Origin: Streptomyces pyxinae
Lineage (GTDB): Bacteria; Actinomycetota; Actinomycetes; Streptomycetales; Streptomycetaceae
Reading direction: 5' to 3'
Assembly (NCBI RefSeq): GCF_024756275.1
Contig: NZ_JANUGQ010000001.1
Coordinates: 62,001 to 126,000 of the forward strand
DNA length: 64,000 nucleotides
The notes beneath the pieces are model-generated. The model searched no databases. It saw only the letters and a list, made by a program, of their open reading frames with translations, and was not told the DNA's origin. The stretch's first letter is position 1. Each line of letters opens with the position of its first letter. Below are positions 1 to 7,812 of the stretch, one piece after another. The position numbers were made by a program, and so were the translations under genes.

Positions 1-1331
1 ACTTCCAAAAGATCTTCCGCCTTGTCAATCGCCGTACTGGATCAAGTCACGCTGTCATGGCGGCGGCTATCGGGAAAATGACCAGCTCTCGGGTCAGTGA
101 CATTATCCGTGGTGTCAGGGGAATCCGAGGGCGTGAGGTAATCGAGCGCGTAGCAGACGGATTCGGCATCCCTGGGGAAATACTCGGGTTGGCAGCGCGC
201 CCTTGGGAAGGGCACACCAACACAGGGCAGACCCGCGTCGGGATTACGTGTGATCCCGAGGAACCAGCGCCACAGCGGGAGGAGCCGGTATCCGCCGACC
301 GACGGACTTTCGCCTCAGGGTCTGCCGTCGCTTTGTCAGTGACGGCAACGCAGTTCGCTCGGGGACAGCGCGCCATCCAGGCACTTGAAGTGATGGGCAA
401 CGACAGCGTGAGCACGCTTCCCGTTGTCCTGGGTGATCTAATCGCCCACTACACACTGACCGTTTGCTCTATGCCTCCAGCGGATGTGTACGACGAACTA
501 CTGACCGTCAGAGCATACACAAGCGGCGTCCTGGAAACCCGCATGCCCGAGAAGAAACGAAGAGAAATCACACTATCCGTTGGCTGGCTTTCTTGCCTGC
601 TGGGTATCGCAGCATGCGACATGGGGACGCACGCGGCAGCGCACATTTGGTGCAGCGACACTGAACGACGAAGCCAGGAAGTAGGGCACCCGGAACTTTC
701 GGGATGGGCTGTTCTGACGAAGTCACTCATTGCCTTCTACCAGGGACGCCCCCATCAATCGCTGTTGCTGGCATCCCAAGGACAAGGTTCCACAGCGTCA
801 GGAACCCTTGTCCACACAAAGCTAGCGACGCAGGAAATGCGGGCAGCGGCAATGACAGGCGACGCCGACCGCACGGAAAAAGCACGACGCTACGCAACGA
901 ATGAGATCGCAAGGCTGCCCGCTGATGTCAGCGTAACGGGCGCTTTTTCGATTTCCCCCGGAGAAGATCCTCCGTATACGGCCACATCCTTGATGCTGCT
1001 AGGCCGCCACGAAGAGGCGGTATCCGCGACTAAGCAAGTACTGCAAGTCCTCTACAGGCCGGACGCACGACAGCGCGGCGAGCACCCGTCCAGCTACGCC
1101 CGCGCCCTGCTGATCCTGGGACTTGCTCAAGCTGGGGCCGGAAATGTGGACGAAGCTGTCTCCGCTGGACATGAGGCCCTTTCGGGAAGCCGTCCGGCCT
1201 GGCCGACTGTAACGCTCGCTGGCCAACTCAGCCGCGCGCTGGAAGGCCGCTTCGCCAAAGCCTTTCAGGTAGAGGAATATCGAGACCGATACCTCGAAGT
1301 GACCAGCCAGCTGACCGGCAATACCATCTAG
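1..1331 (+). CDS. HTH (XRE-type) regulator with TPR-like C-terminus, 5'-truncated by the window edge
   Basis: The reading frame is open from the first base, so the real start lies outside the window and the internal ATG at 57 is not the start. The visible N-terminus (IFRLVNRRTGSSHAV, then SSRVSDIIRG and VADGFGIPG) reads like the second half of the helix-turn-helix found at the front of Streptomyces XRE-type regulators. The remaining ~370 residues are alpha-helical and end in TPR-like helices (ALLILGLAQAGAGNVDEA), as in large actinobacterial regulators that sense a ligand or peptide through a helical repeat domain. Base composition is much lower in GC than most of the window, suggesting acquired DNA. 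The target is unknown. It is followed 25 bp later by a YdcF-like gene and may be co-transcribed with it. Confidence 0.75.
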   Translation, partial: FQKIFRLVNRRTGSSHAVMAAAIGKMTSSRVSDIIRGVRGIRGREVIERVADGFGIPGEILGLAARPWEGHTNTGQTRVGITCDPEEPAPQREEPVSADRRTFASGSAVALSVTATQFARGQRAIQALEVMGNDSVSTLPVVLGDLIAHYTLTVCSMPPADVYDELLTVRAYTSGVLETRMPEKKRREITLSVGWLSCLLGIAACDMGTHAAAHIWCSDTERRSQEVGHPELSGWAVLTKSLIAFYQGRPHQSLLLASQGQGSTASGTLVHTKLATQEMRAAAMTGDADRTEKARRYATNEIARLPADVSVTGAFSISPGEDPPYTATSLMLLGRHEEAVSATKQVLQVLYRPDARQRGEHPSSYARALLILGLAQAGAGNVDEAVSAGHEALSGSRPAWPTVTLAGQLSRALEGRFAKAFQVEEYRDRYLEVTSQLTGNTI

Positions 1332-1356
1332 CCATACCCTCACACGAGAGGATGCG

Positions 1357-2049
1357 ATGAGCGGCAAGGATCTCAGCTCGGAAGAGATTCATAAAATCAC
1401 GAGTTTCGTAGATATTGAGGCACCACCACCACAGGGTGAACCAACCGCCCACATCCTATTCGGCACGAACCAAACTCAGCCGGTAGAAATTGCGGCGGAC
1501 CGGTACCACAAGGGTCTAGCGCCGTTGATCATTGCGACTGGCGGGGTCAACCGGCACAACGGAATCGTAGAGGCACAAGTTTTCCGTGATCTCCTCATTG
1601 AGCGTGACGTTCCGAATGCTGTCATTCGATGTGAAGACCAGGCAGCCAACACCTGGCAGAATGTGGAATTTTCCCTACCCTATGTGCGCGAAGCCTTGGG
1701 TTCAGGTTTGAGGATCACGGCGGTCAGCAAGTGGTACCATCGCCGGACCGTTCACTGTCTGGCATCGGTCGTGCCTGGCCTCGACCTCTTCTACGCCATC
1801 TCCTGGGAACCCCTGTATTCCGATGAGGTAGTCGACCGCACTAGCTGGCCTTCCATCCCGGAAGGCAGGCGCCGTGTAGTCCGCGAATGGGAGGAGATTC
1901 CTCGGCGTGTCACAGAGGGGAGCTTCACAGTCCTGCGCCGCATTAACGGGGCCTGGAAAGTGTGCTCAACTACACGGCGATGCGGCTCACCCCTCCATGG
2001 GTCGCGAGCCAGTCAGGTGGACAATGTGGAGCCTCGTGACCGGCATTGA
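1357..2049 (+). CDS. YdcF-like (DUF218 family) protein
   Basis: About 230 residues. The pattern matches the YdcF/DUF218 family: an early strand (AHILFGTNQ), then LAPLIIATGG, a conserved acidic region (IVEAQVFRDLLIERDVP) and an ED-x5-TWQNVEFS segment followed by ITAVSKWYHRRT. Family members are poorly characterised and have been linked to envelope metabolism or nucleotide-like ligand binding, so the role is unknown. No signal peptide or membrane helix is seen. Start ATG 1357 follows a GAGAGGATGCG stretch. The last ~28 codons, after INGAWK, come from a repeat that recurs 684 bp downstream and do not look like family sequence, so the original C-terminus may have been replaced. Like the upstream regulator it is lower in GC than the rest of the window. 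Confidence 0.7.
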   Translation: MSGKDLSSEEIHKITSFVDIEAPPPQGEPTAHILFGTNQTQPVEIAADRYHKGLAPLIIATGGVNRHNGIVEAQVFRDLLIERDVPNAVIRCEDQAANTWQNVEFSLPYVREALGSGLRITAVSKWYHRRTVHCLASVVPGLDLFYAISWEPLYSDEVVDRTSWPSIPEGRRRVVREWEEIPRRVTEGSFTVLRRINGAWKVCSTTRRCGSPLHGSRASQVDNVEPRDRH

Positions 2050-2066
2050 CATGCAGCACTACGACC
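1957..2066 (+). repeat. 110-bp imperfect direct repeat, copy 1
   Basis: Aligns without gaps to 2641-2750 at a constant offset of 684 bp (about 85% identity by eye). It spans the end of the YdcF-like gene and the start of the GNAT gene. Identity is highest in the centre (CGGCGATGCGGCTCAC, CTCCATGGGTCG) and continues into the first GNAT codons. Confidence 0.85.
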
Positions 2067-2587
2067 ACCACGACGCCGCCGAGCTGCGCCCGCTGCTGCT
2101 CGACGTCTACGCCGAGGTATACGCCGAGGCCGCGGCCACCGATCCGTTCGCCAGTGTCGACCGCTTCGCTCAGGGCCTCGACGGCTGGAGTCGCCACCCC
2201 GGCTGGACATGCACCGTCGGCTACGACGGTGACCAGGCCGTCGGCTACGCCTATGGAGCCCCGCTCCCACCCGACGCGAAGTGGTGGGGCGGACTGCTCA
2301 CCGACGTGCCGGCCGACATCATCAAGGAGACCGGCACCCGTACCTACGCCCTCTCCGAGCTGATGGTCCGTGCCCCGTGGCGCAAAACCGGCACCGCCCG
2401 CCGACTGCACGACGCACTGCTCACCCCACGCACCGAAGAACGCGCGACCCTGCTGGTCGACCGGGAACACCCCAAGGTCCGGGCATTGTACGAGTCGTGG
2501 GGCTGGACGACGCTCGCAGACCTGCGCCCCCGCATCCCGGACGCCCCGCTGTTCCACGCGATGCTGCTCGGCCTCCCCCAGCGCTGA
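2036..2587 (+). CDS. GNAT-family N-acetyltransferase
   Basis: Predicted acetyl-CoA-dependent acyltransferase of ~183 residues. The N-terminal part (ELRPLLLDVYAEVY, then DPFASVDRFAQGL) and the core (VGYAYGAPLP, ALSELMVRAPWRKTGTARRLHDALL, then LYESWGW) follow the GNAT fold. The acetyl-CoA pyrophosphate-binding segment is WRKTGTARR, a weak version of the usual Q/R-x-x-G-x-G/A. The substrate is unknown. Start choice: GTG 2036 has a GGAG 4 bp upstream and begins at the conserved leader VTGIDMQHYD; ATG 2051 is an alternative. The gene is bracketed by the 110-bp direct repeat, and its leader resembles that of the next gene, so the two neighbours share a duplicated front end. Confidence 0.75.
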   Translation: MTGIDMQHYDHHDAAELRPLLLDVYAEVYAEAAATDPFASVDRFAQGLDGWSRHPGWTCTVGYDGDQAVGYAYGAPLPPDAKWWGGLLTDVPADIIKETGTRTYALSELMVRAPWRKTGTARRLHDALLTPRTEERATLLVDREHPKVRALYESWGWTTLADLRPRIPDAPLFHAMLLGLPQR

Positions 2588-2640
2588 CCGGCCGGGCGGC
2601 GCGCCCTTGATGAATCCCGCACCGGTCGGCCTCCAGTTGG

Positions 2641-2750
2641 AAAGTGCGCTCACCCACACGGCGATGCGGCTCACGCCTCCATGGGTCGTGAGCCAGTCAT
2701 GGGGACGACGCGGAGCCCCGCGACCGGCATCGGCATACGGCACTACGACC
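2641..2750 (+). repeat. 110-bp imperfect direct repeat, copy 2, with internal inverted repeat
   Basis: Second copy of the 1957-2066 repeat. It contains a perfect inverted repeat GGCTCACG (2668-2675) / CGTGAGCC (2687-2694) with an 11-base loop. Copy 1 retains only part of this dyad (GGCTC/GAGCC). Where copy 1 has GTG at 2036, copy 2 has GCG, so the equivalent start codon is missing here. Confidence 0.85.
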
Positions 2751-3641
2751 CAACGGCAGCCCCCGGAGGGTTCACCGAGGCCGAGATGCGCCAAGTCCTC
2801 GAACGGGCATGCGCGGCTGTGGGCCTCGACAGCGCAGACGCGCAGCTTCTCCGAGGACATACCAACGCTGTTGTCCTTCTCGAAGCGGAGAAGGTCGTCG
2901 TCAAGATCGCCCGAAAGGGAACAGCGGTCGAGGAGGTACGCCGGACGGTCGAGTTCGTGCGGTGGCTGATGGACGTCGGCTTCCCCACCGTGACGCTGCA
3001 TCCCGCCGAAGTGGTGGCAGGTGGGCACGCGGCCATCTTGTGGACGTACCTGCCTCAGCCGGACCACTCCATAGAGGCGGCTCAACTCGCGAAGCCACTG
3101 TTCGGATTGCACAACCTTCCCACACCGCCGGCACCCCCTCCCGGGCATGACAATTTCGCTGCGATTCGACGGTCCCTCCAAGAGATCACCTGTCTGCCCT
3201 CGGAAGACCTGAGGTTCTTGCAGCGGCACGCCGAGCGGCTTTCGTCGGACCTGGAGACTGTGAGGTTCGCTCTCCCCGGAGGGGTCATTCAGGGTGATCC
3301 CCAGCGCCGCTGGTGCTCTCCATGTGGGTAGCGGCGATGCCGTGCTCTGCGATTGGGACACCGTGTGTATGGGGCAGCCGGAATGGGACCTGGTGACGGT
3401 GGAAGTCCACTGCCGAAGGTTCGGCCACGGCCAGGAGCACTACCAGGCTTTCGCTGACGCGTACGGATGGGACGTAACCCGCTGGTCGGGGTATCGGACA
3501 CTGGCCGCCATCCGCGAGTTGCAGATGATCACCACCAACGCCCGCAAAGTGCCGGATGCCCCTCGTAGCCTTGAGGAGATCAAGCGACGCGTGGAAGGAA
3601 TACGTCACCGGGACGAGCACATGCTGTGGAAGATCCTCTAG
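2681..3641 (+). pseudogene. Aminoglycoside/choline-type phosphotransferase, frameshifted
   Basis: Two overlapping frames together make one APH-fold kinase of ~320 residues. Frame A (2681-3331) has the N-lobe with the ATP-site lysine (KVVVKIARKG), the hinge-like LWTYLP segment and the start of the catalytic loop (GVIQGDPQRR), then runs into a stop. Frame B takes up at about 3294 with ALHVGSGDAVLCDWDTVCMGQPEWDL, the metal-binding loop. One extra base, or two missing, near 3295-3315 explains the break. The usual catalytic HGD is QGD, and the Asn of the loop falls at the break, so decay is likely. ATG 2681 or ATG 2699 could start it. A sequencing or assembly error could also produce the shift. 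Confidence 0.7.
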
Positions 3642-4008
3642 ACGTGAACGCGTGGTGAGCCCTCGAGAAGTTCTCCGACGGGCTTGTGACGGCTCACTGC
3701 CTCGCATCGACAGCCGTGCGCGCTCGTCATCCGCGAGCTCCGGGGCGCCTGCTGACTCAGGGCCGGACGCGTATCCGCCGTCCGTCCTCTCGATCTTGAG
3801 CAATCCACCGAAGTAGAAGAGTGACCGGTCACCTTTCGGGAGAGACTGGCCGAACACGTCGCCGGCACGGACGAGGACATGGCGGCGCTCCTCAGCAGTT
3901 GCACGGCTTCGCCGTGCCGGGCGTCGGACGGGGCTGTCTCGCGCCATTCATCCGGGTGACCGAGCGGCTGGAGGTCGCCGCCTCAACGCTTCACAACGAC
4001 AATCGACG
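3642..4008. other. Gap with no recognisable gene
   Basis: 367 bp between the broken phosphotransferase and the HTH/PLD-like regulator. Several frames are open, but none resembles a known protein or has a convincing ribosome site. A short stretch reading RLAEHVAGTDEDMAALL near 3840-3890 looks protein-like and may be a gene remnant. The missing front of the next gene may also lie here. Confidence 0.4.
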
Positions 4009-4752
4009 GTGGCGGCAAGGCCGCCCCCACGCGGGCGTCTCGCCCGTACGGTGGGAGTCACAGCGAAGACCGCCGAGAGGTGGGTGTCCGACCCGTCGCG
4101 TGTGCCGCATCCGCGGACCCGCGCTGATGTCGCGAGCGTTTTGGGAGTGAGTCCAGAGGTGTTGTGGCCCAAGGCAGTCCGCTCCGCCGTGAAGACCGGC
4201 CCGGACCGCGAGATCGTGTCCGCGTACCCCTACCGCAACGCCTGCCCCACCTCGGTGTGGGCGAGCCTGATCGACGGGGCCTCCCAACAGATCACCTTCG
4301 CCGGTTACACCAACTACTTCGTCTGGCAGGAACAGCCCAGACTCGCCGCCCGCCTCGCACGCAAGGCCCAGGACGGCTGCGCGGTGCGGTTCATTGTCGG
4401 GGACCCCGACTCCGAGGTGACTCGGCGCAGGGAAGCCGCCGAAGCGGTACCGCTGACCGTGGGTACCCGTATCCGCATCACCCTGGACGCGCTGGAGAAG
4501 ATCAAGCACTCCCCCGGCATCGAGGCGCGGTTCAGCGACGAGCACATCGCCCTGTCCGTCTTCACCTTCGACGACCAGATGCTGGTCACACCCCACATCT
4601 CCAATCTGCTCGGCCACGAGTCTCCCCTGCTCCATCTGCGCCGCCTGGGCGAAGACGGCCTGTACGACCGATTCGCCGCCCACGCCACCGCCCTCTGGCA
4701 GAACGGCCGCCCCATCTGGCCGGACGACGGGACGACAACGACCACGAGCTGA
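4009..4752 (+). CDS. HTH regulator with C-terminal phospholipase-D-like sensor domain
   Basis: About 247 residues. An N-terminal helix-turn-helix (LARTVGVTAKTAERWVSD, then RTRADVASVLGVSPEVLWP) precedes a domain matching actinobacterial XRE regulators with a PLD-like C-terminus: IVSAYPYRNACP, ITFAGYTNYF, VRFIVGDPDS and a late FTFDDQMLVTPHI. Such proteins are usually local transcriptional regulators of unknown ligand. The GTG at 4009 is only the first in-frame start available. It leaves the HTH shorter at the front than usual, and the preceding residues (AARPPPRGR) do not look like the family, so the true N-terminus may be lost or frameshifted. No RBS is obvious. Confidence 0.65.
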   Translation: MAARPPPRGRLARTVGVTAKTAERWVSDPSRVPHPRTRADVASVLGVSPEVLWPKAVRSAVKTGPDREIVSAYPYRNACPTSVWASLIDGASQQITFAGYTNYFVWQEQPRLAARLARKAQDGCAVRFIVGDPDSEVTRRREAAEAVPLTVGTRIRITLDALEKIKHSPGIEARFSDEHIALSVFTFDDQMLVTPHISNLLGHESPLLHLRRLGEDGLYDRFAAHATALWQNGRPIWPDDGTTTTTS

Positions 4753-4826
4753 CGCCGACATACTCGCCGTCGGCGGTGGCATCCCGCGATCATCGGCGGG
4801 CAGGCTGAGCGGCGGAGGTGGTCGGT

Positions 4827-5255
4827 GTGACCGAGCAGGGAAGTCATCCGCAGCTGTGCCAGACGGTGCTGGACTGCGTGGACGCCAGGGAGCTGGCGGA
4901 GTTCTACCGGGTGCTGCTGGGCTTCCGCTACCGGCCCGGGGACGAGCCGCCGGCGTCGGGACGGCCGGACGAGCGGGGGGCGGACTGGCTCGTACTGCGG
5001 GCGCCGGACGGCGGACGGCAGCTCGCCTTCCAGCGGGTCGACCGGCTCGCGCGGCCGACCTGGCCGGAGGGGCCGGTGCCGCAGCAGATGCACCTGGACC
5101 TGACCGTGCCGTCGGTGGCGGAGCTGAGGGCGCAGCACGAGCGCGTTCTCGCCCTGGGCGGGCGGCTGCTCTCCGACCGCAGCGACGACGCCGAGGAGCC
5201 GCTGTTCGTGTACGCCGACCCGGCCGGGCATCCGTTCTGCGTCTTCGTCGCGTGA
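4827..5255 (+). CDS. VOC-superfamily (glyoxalase/bleomycin-resistance fold) protein
   Basis: 142 residues forming two beta-alpha-beta-beta-beta modules. The first has QTVLDCVDARELAEFYRVLLGFRY, the second QMHLDLTVPSVAELRAQHERVLALGGRLL ending in FVYADPAGHPFCVF. Candidate metal ligands are the His of QMHLDL and the terminal acidic position, but the set is not complete enough to predict an enzyme activity. Members range from glyoxalases and dioxygenases to antibiotic-binding proteins. GTG 4827 is chosen over the upstream in-frame GTG 4818 because a perfect GGAGGT (4814-4819) lies 7 bases before it. It stands alone on the plus strand. Confidence 0.8.
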   Translation: MTEQGSHPQLCQTVLDCVDARELAEFYRVLLGFRYRPGDEPPASGRPDERGADWLVLRAPDGGRQLAFQRVDRLARPTWPEGPVPQQMHLDLTVPSVAELRAQHERVLALGGRLLSDRSDDAEEPLFVYADPAGHPFCVFVA

Positions 5256-5315
5256 GGGGGCTCGCCGGGCGACGGATCCACGTATGGGCGCCCCGGCACG
5301 GGACCCGGTGCTCGA

Positions 5316-5334
5316 TTAACAAGGAATTTGTTAA
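5316..5334. promoter_or_regulatory. Inverted-repeat operator upstream of the antitoxin gene
   Basis: Perfect dyad TTAACAA-N5-TTGTTAA, conspicuously AT-rich in GC-rich DNA, ending 9 bases before the antitoxin ATG. TAAAGT (5332-5337) fits a -10 element and would place the transcript start at or next to the ATG. Autoregulation by the antitoxin or toxin-antitoxin complex is inferred. Confidence 0.65.
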
Positions 5335-5343
5335 AGTGGGTCC

Positions 5344-5616
5344 ATGAGTGAATCGTCCATGCCGGGCACCGGGCCCGTCAGGCCCGTGTCCGTTTCTCTG
5401 CACGAAGGCACCATCGCGGCGGTGCGGGCGCGTACCGGCAGGCGGGGTATGTCGGCCTATGTCGAAGCGCTCATCCAGCGGCAGCTGGAGCGGGACCGGC
5501 TGAGGGAGCTCATCGAAGCGGCGGAGAGCCAACACGGGCCGGTCGATGCGGCGGCCGTCGAGAGCAAGCGAGCCATTCTGCGCGGTGACGCCGTGAGCCC
5601 GGCGGACGCCGCGTGA
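5344..5616 (+). CDS. CopG/RHH-like antitoxin
   Basis: 90-residue protein. A short beta-strand (RPVSVSLHEG) followed by helices (TIAAVRARTGRRGMSAYVEALIQRQLERD) fits a ribbon-helix-helix DNA-binding fold, and a charged tail (LRELIEAAESQHGP) would wrap the toxin. Its stop overlaps the GTG of the PIN-domain gene by 4 bases (GTGA), the usual arrangement of VapBC-type modules. It should neutralise the toxin and repress the operon through the dyad at 5316-5334. There is little Shine-Dalgarno sequence before ATG 5344, and with TAAAGT 7 bases upstream the message may be nearly leaderless. Confidence 0.75.
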   Translation: MSESSMPGTGPVRPVSVSLHEGTIAAVRARTGRRGMSAYVEALIQRQLERDRLRELIEAAESQHGPVDAAAVESKRAILRGDAVSPADAA

Positions 5617-6008
5617 GCGGGACGGTCGTCCTGGACTGCGAGGGCCTGTCGAAGCTGGTCCGTCAGTCGGCGGACATCACGGAGTGGCTGGTCGCGGCGG
5701 AGGCGGAGGACATGCGGGTGATCACCAGCTCGGTCACCCTGGTCGAGGCGCGCCACCCGAAGACCGGTCAGGCCCGGTTCGACTACGCCGTGTCGCGCGT
5801 CGTTGTCGTCCCCCCTACCGAGGCGATCGCCCGCCACGCAAGCAAGCTCCTCGCATCGGCCGGTCTGCACGGCCACAAGTACGCACTCGACGCGATCGTC
5901 GCCGCCACCGCACTCGCCTCGCCCGCCCCGGTGACCGTATTGACCTCCGGCCCCGAAGACCTCCGGGCGCTGTGCGGGACGGGCGGCGTACGGGTGGCCA
6001 AGGTGTGA
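5613..6008 (+). CDS. PIN-domain (VapC-like) ribonuclease toxin
   Basis: 131 residues. The PIN fold is indicated by the N-terminal acidic site (VVLDCEGLSKLV), a central ITSSVTLVEARHP segment carrying the second acidic residue, and a late ALDAIVAATAL helix with a third, followed by a final strand (VTVLTSGPEDLRAL). VapC toxins are metal-dependent endoribonucleases that cut tRNA, rRNA or mRNA when the antitoxin is lost. The gene is translationally coupled to the antitoxin through the GTGA overlap. The target RNA cannot be predicted. Confidence 0.8.
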   Translation: MSGTVVLDCEGLSKLVRQSADITEWLVAAEAEDMRVITSSVTLVEARHPKTGQARFDYAVSRVVVVPPTEAIARHASKLLASAGLHGHKYALDAIVAATALASPAPVTVLTSGPEDLRALCGTGGVRVAKV

Positions 6009-6042
6009 GAAGCCCGGTCGGGCAGCAGGGCGGCGAAGCGCA

Positions 6043-6097
6043 CCGTACGGCCCGGGTGCGCGTGCGGGCCCGGCGGGCGGGGGCCGGGCCCGTACGG
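6043..6097. terminator. Hairpin between convergent genes
   Basis: CCGTACGGCCCGG pairs with CCGGGCCCGTACGG, with one bulged G, between the toxin gene and the EF-hand gene that converge here. A bidirectional terminator role is inferred; no U-tract is present. Confidence 0.5.
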
Positions 6098-6104
6098 CGG
6101 AGGG

Positions 6105-6323
6105 TCAGGCGTTCTTGCTGAAACGCGCCCAGAACTCGTCGAAGGAGAGCAGGCCGTCGCCGTTGCCGTCCTGGGAGTTGATCACGGCCTGGGCGACCGT
6201 CTCAGTGACGTTGAAGTCGCCCAGCTGCGCCATGACGCTCTTGTACTCGGCGGCGGTGATGAAACCGTCCCCGTCCACGTCGAACCGCTCGAACGCCTTG
6301 CGCGCCGACTCGATGTCCGCCAC
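6105..6323 (-). CDS. Small EF-hand calcium-binding protein
   Basis: About 72 residues, little more than two EF-hands. The loops are DVDGDGFITAAE and DGNGDGLLSFDE, each with acidic or Asn residues at positions 1, 3, 5 and Glu at 12, so both should bind Ca2+. The linking helices (SVMAQLGDFNV, TVAQAVINSQ) are typical of the calmodulin-like proteins of streptomycetes, which are cytosolic buffers or sensors with few known partners. The GTG at 6323 gives the family-like start VADIESARKAFERFD; a GTG three codons upstream (6332) is the alternative, and AAGGGG lies before both. Monocistronic. Confidence 0.85.
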   Translation of the reverse strand: MADIESARKAFERFDVDGDGFITAAEYKSVMAQLGDFNVTETVAQAVINSQDGNGDGLLSFDEFWARFSKNA

Positions 6324-6419
6324 TGGGTCCACCCCTTATTGCTTGGTGCGATCGCTTGCTGCGTTACTGACGGCGGTCAGATTAGCCGGAGAACGCACGA
6401 TCACCACCACCGGTGGGGG

Positions 6420-7646
6420 TCAGCGGAAGACTCCGGTGTGGCCGAGGGAGTAGCGGCCGGGCTGCGGATAGACCGCCAGGCCGTGCGGGCCGCCGCCGAC
6501 CGGGATGCGGGCCAGCTGCTCGCCGGTGCGGGTGTCGATGGCGTACACCTCCCCGTCGTACCGCCCGGAGAGCCAGAGCACCCGGCCGTCGGCGGAGATG
6601 CCGCCCATGTCGGGGGAGCCGCCGTCCGGAAGCCACCACTTCTTGGTGAGGCGCCGGGTCCGGAAGTCGAAGACGGAGATCGAGCCCTCGCCCCGGTTGG
6701 GCACGTACATCTCCCGGGAGTCGCGGGAGACGTACAGTCCGTGCGCGCCCCTGCCGGTGGGGAGCAGCGCCGGGGTGGTGAAGCGCTCGCCGTCCAGCGC
6801 CCAGATGCCGTGGGCCATCATGTCCGCCACATAGAAGGTGCGGCCGTCCGGCGAGAGCTTGACGTCCTGCGGCATGGCGCCCCGGAACGGCAGCTTCTGC
6901 CGGGCGGTGACCCGCATCCGGGCGGTGTCCACCTTGAGCAGCTCGCCGGAGAACTCGCAGGAGACGACGAAGTACCGGCCGTCGGCGGAGAAGTCCGCGT
7001 GGTTGACGCCGGAGCACTCGACCGGCTCGGTGTGCCGCACCGCCATGGTGTGCGGGTCCCGGAAGACCAGCTGCCGGTCGCGCGAGGCCATGACGACGGC
7101 GTGCCGGCCGTCCGGCGTGAAGTAGAGGTTGTACGGGTCGTGGACCGGCACGTCCGCGCCCCGCTCCCCGGTGGCGGGGTCGATCGGGGTGAGGGTGTGG
7201 CCCCGGTTGTTGTTGACCCAGAGGGTCTTGAGGTCCCAGGACGGGACCACGTGCTGGGGCTGCTTGCCGACCGGGATGGTCGCCACCACCCGATAGCGGG
7301 CCGGGTCGATGACGGAGACGGTGTCGTCCAGGGTGTTGGGCACATAGATCCGGGGCGGGAAGCCCCGGACGGTACGGGAGAGCCGGCCGGGCCGGTCGGC
7401 GGCGTAGACGTCCCGGGGGTCGAGCGGCGGCGGCATGCCGGGCAGCCCGGCCGGTGCCGCGCTCCCCGGTACGGGACGGGGAGCGGCCGTGCCGGGGGCC
7501 GGTGAGCCGGCGTGTTCCCCGCCGGTACCGCAGCCGGCGAAGAGGGCGAGGAGGCCGGCGAGCGCGGCCGGGGCGAGCAGCCGCAGAACCCGGATGGCGC
7601 GCGGACGGCGGGGCGGCGGTCCGCCGGGAAGAGCACTCGGGGGCAC
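6420..7646 (-). CDS. YncE/YVTN-type beta-propeller lipoprotein
   Basis: About 408 residues. A short basic N-terminus and hydrophobic segment end in a lipobox (LLALFAGC), so the mature protein should be membrane-anchored outside the cell. The rest is a seven-bladed propeller built from YVTN-like repeats: IYVPNTLDDTVSVIDPA, YRVVATIPVGKQPQHV, YFTPDGRHAVVMAS, LSPDGRTFYVAD, MYVPNRGEGSISVFD and VYAIDTRTGEQLARIPVGGGPHG. Such proteins are surface or periplasmic scaffolds, often near metal or heme proteins, and rarely have known enzymatic activity. The frame is open far upstream through low-complexity sequence. GTG 7646 was chosen because it directly precedes the basic n-region. Its RBS is weak. Confidence 0.8.
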   Translation of the reverse strand: MPPSALPGGPPPRRPRAIRVLRLLAPAALAGLLALFAGCGTGGEHAGSPAPGTAAPRPVPGSAAPAGLPGMPPPLDPRDVYAADRPGRLSRTVRGFPPRIYVPNTLDDTVSVIDPARYRVVATIPVGKQPQHVVPSWDLKTLWVNNNRGHTLTPIDPATGERGADVPVHDPYNLYFTPDGRHAVVMASRDRQLVFRDPHTMAVRHTEPVECSGVNHADFSADGRYFVVSCEFSGELLKVDTARMRVTARQKLPFRGAMPQDVKLSPDGRTFYVADMMAHGIWALDGERFTTPALLPTGRGAHGLYVSRDSREMYVPNRGEGSISVFDFRTRRLTKKWWLPDGGSPDMGGISADGRVLWLSGRYDGEVYAIDTRTGEQLARIPVGGGPHGLAVYPQPGRYSLGHTGVFR

Positions 7647-7710
7647 TCGATCATTTAAGGGGCGAGACGGGCATTTCCGGATGATTTGCGGCGGGGTGAT
7701 TCGCGGCGGC

Positions 7711-7812
7711 CGGGGCGAGGGACCGGACGGGGCGAGGGGCCTGGCGGGGCGAGGGGCCGGATGGGGCGAGGGGTCGGACGGGGTGAAGGGCCTGGCGGGG
7801 CGACAAGCGAAG
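7711..7812. repeat. 17-bp tandem repeat, about six copies
   Basis: Unit CGGGGCGAGGGGCCGGA with 1-4 changes per copy, phased exactly every 17 bp from 7711; the last copy is degenerate. It lies 65 bp upstream of the propeller lipoprotein gene. The unit is not a multiple of three, and no coding role is seen. Confidence 0.8.

Noticed and set aside
3285..3947. 220-codon minus-strand frame over the broken phosphotransferase
   Set aside because: It overlaps coherent kinase sequence on the plus strand and has no motif or RBS; treated as a shadow.
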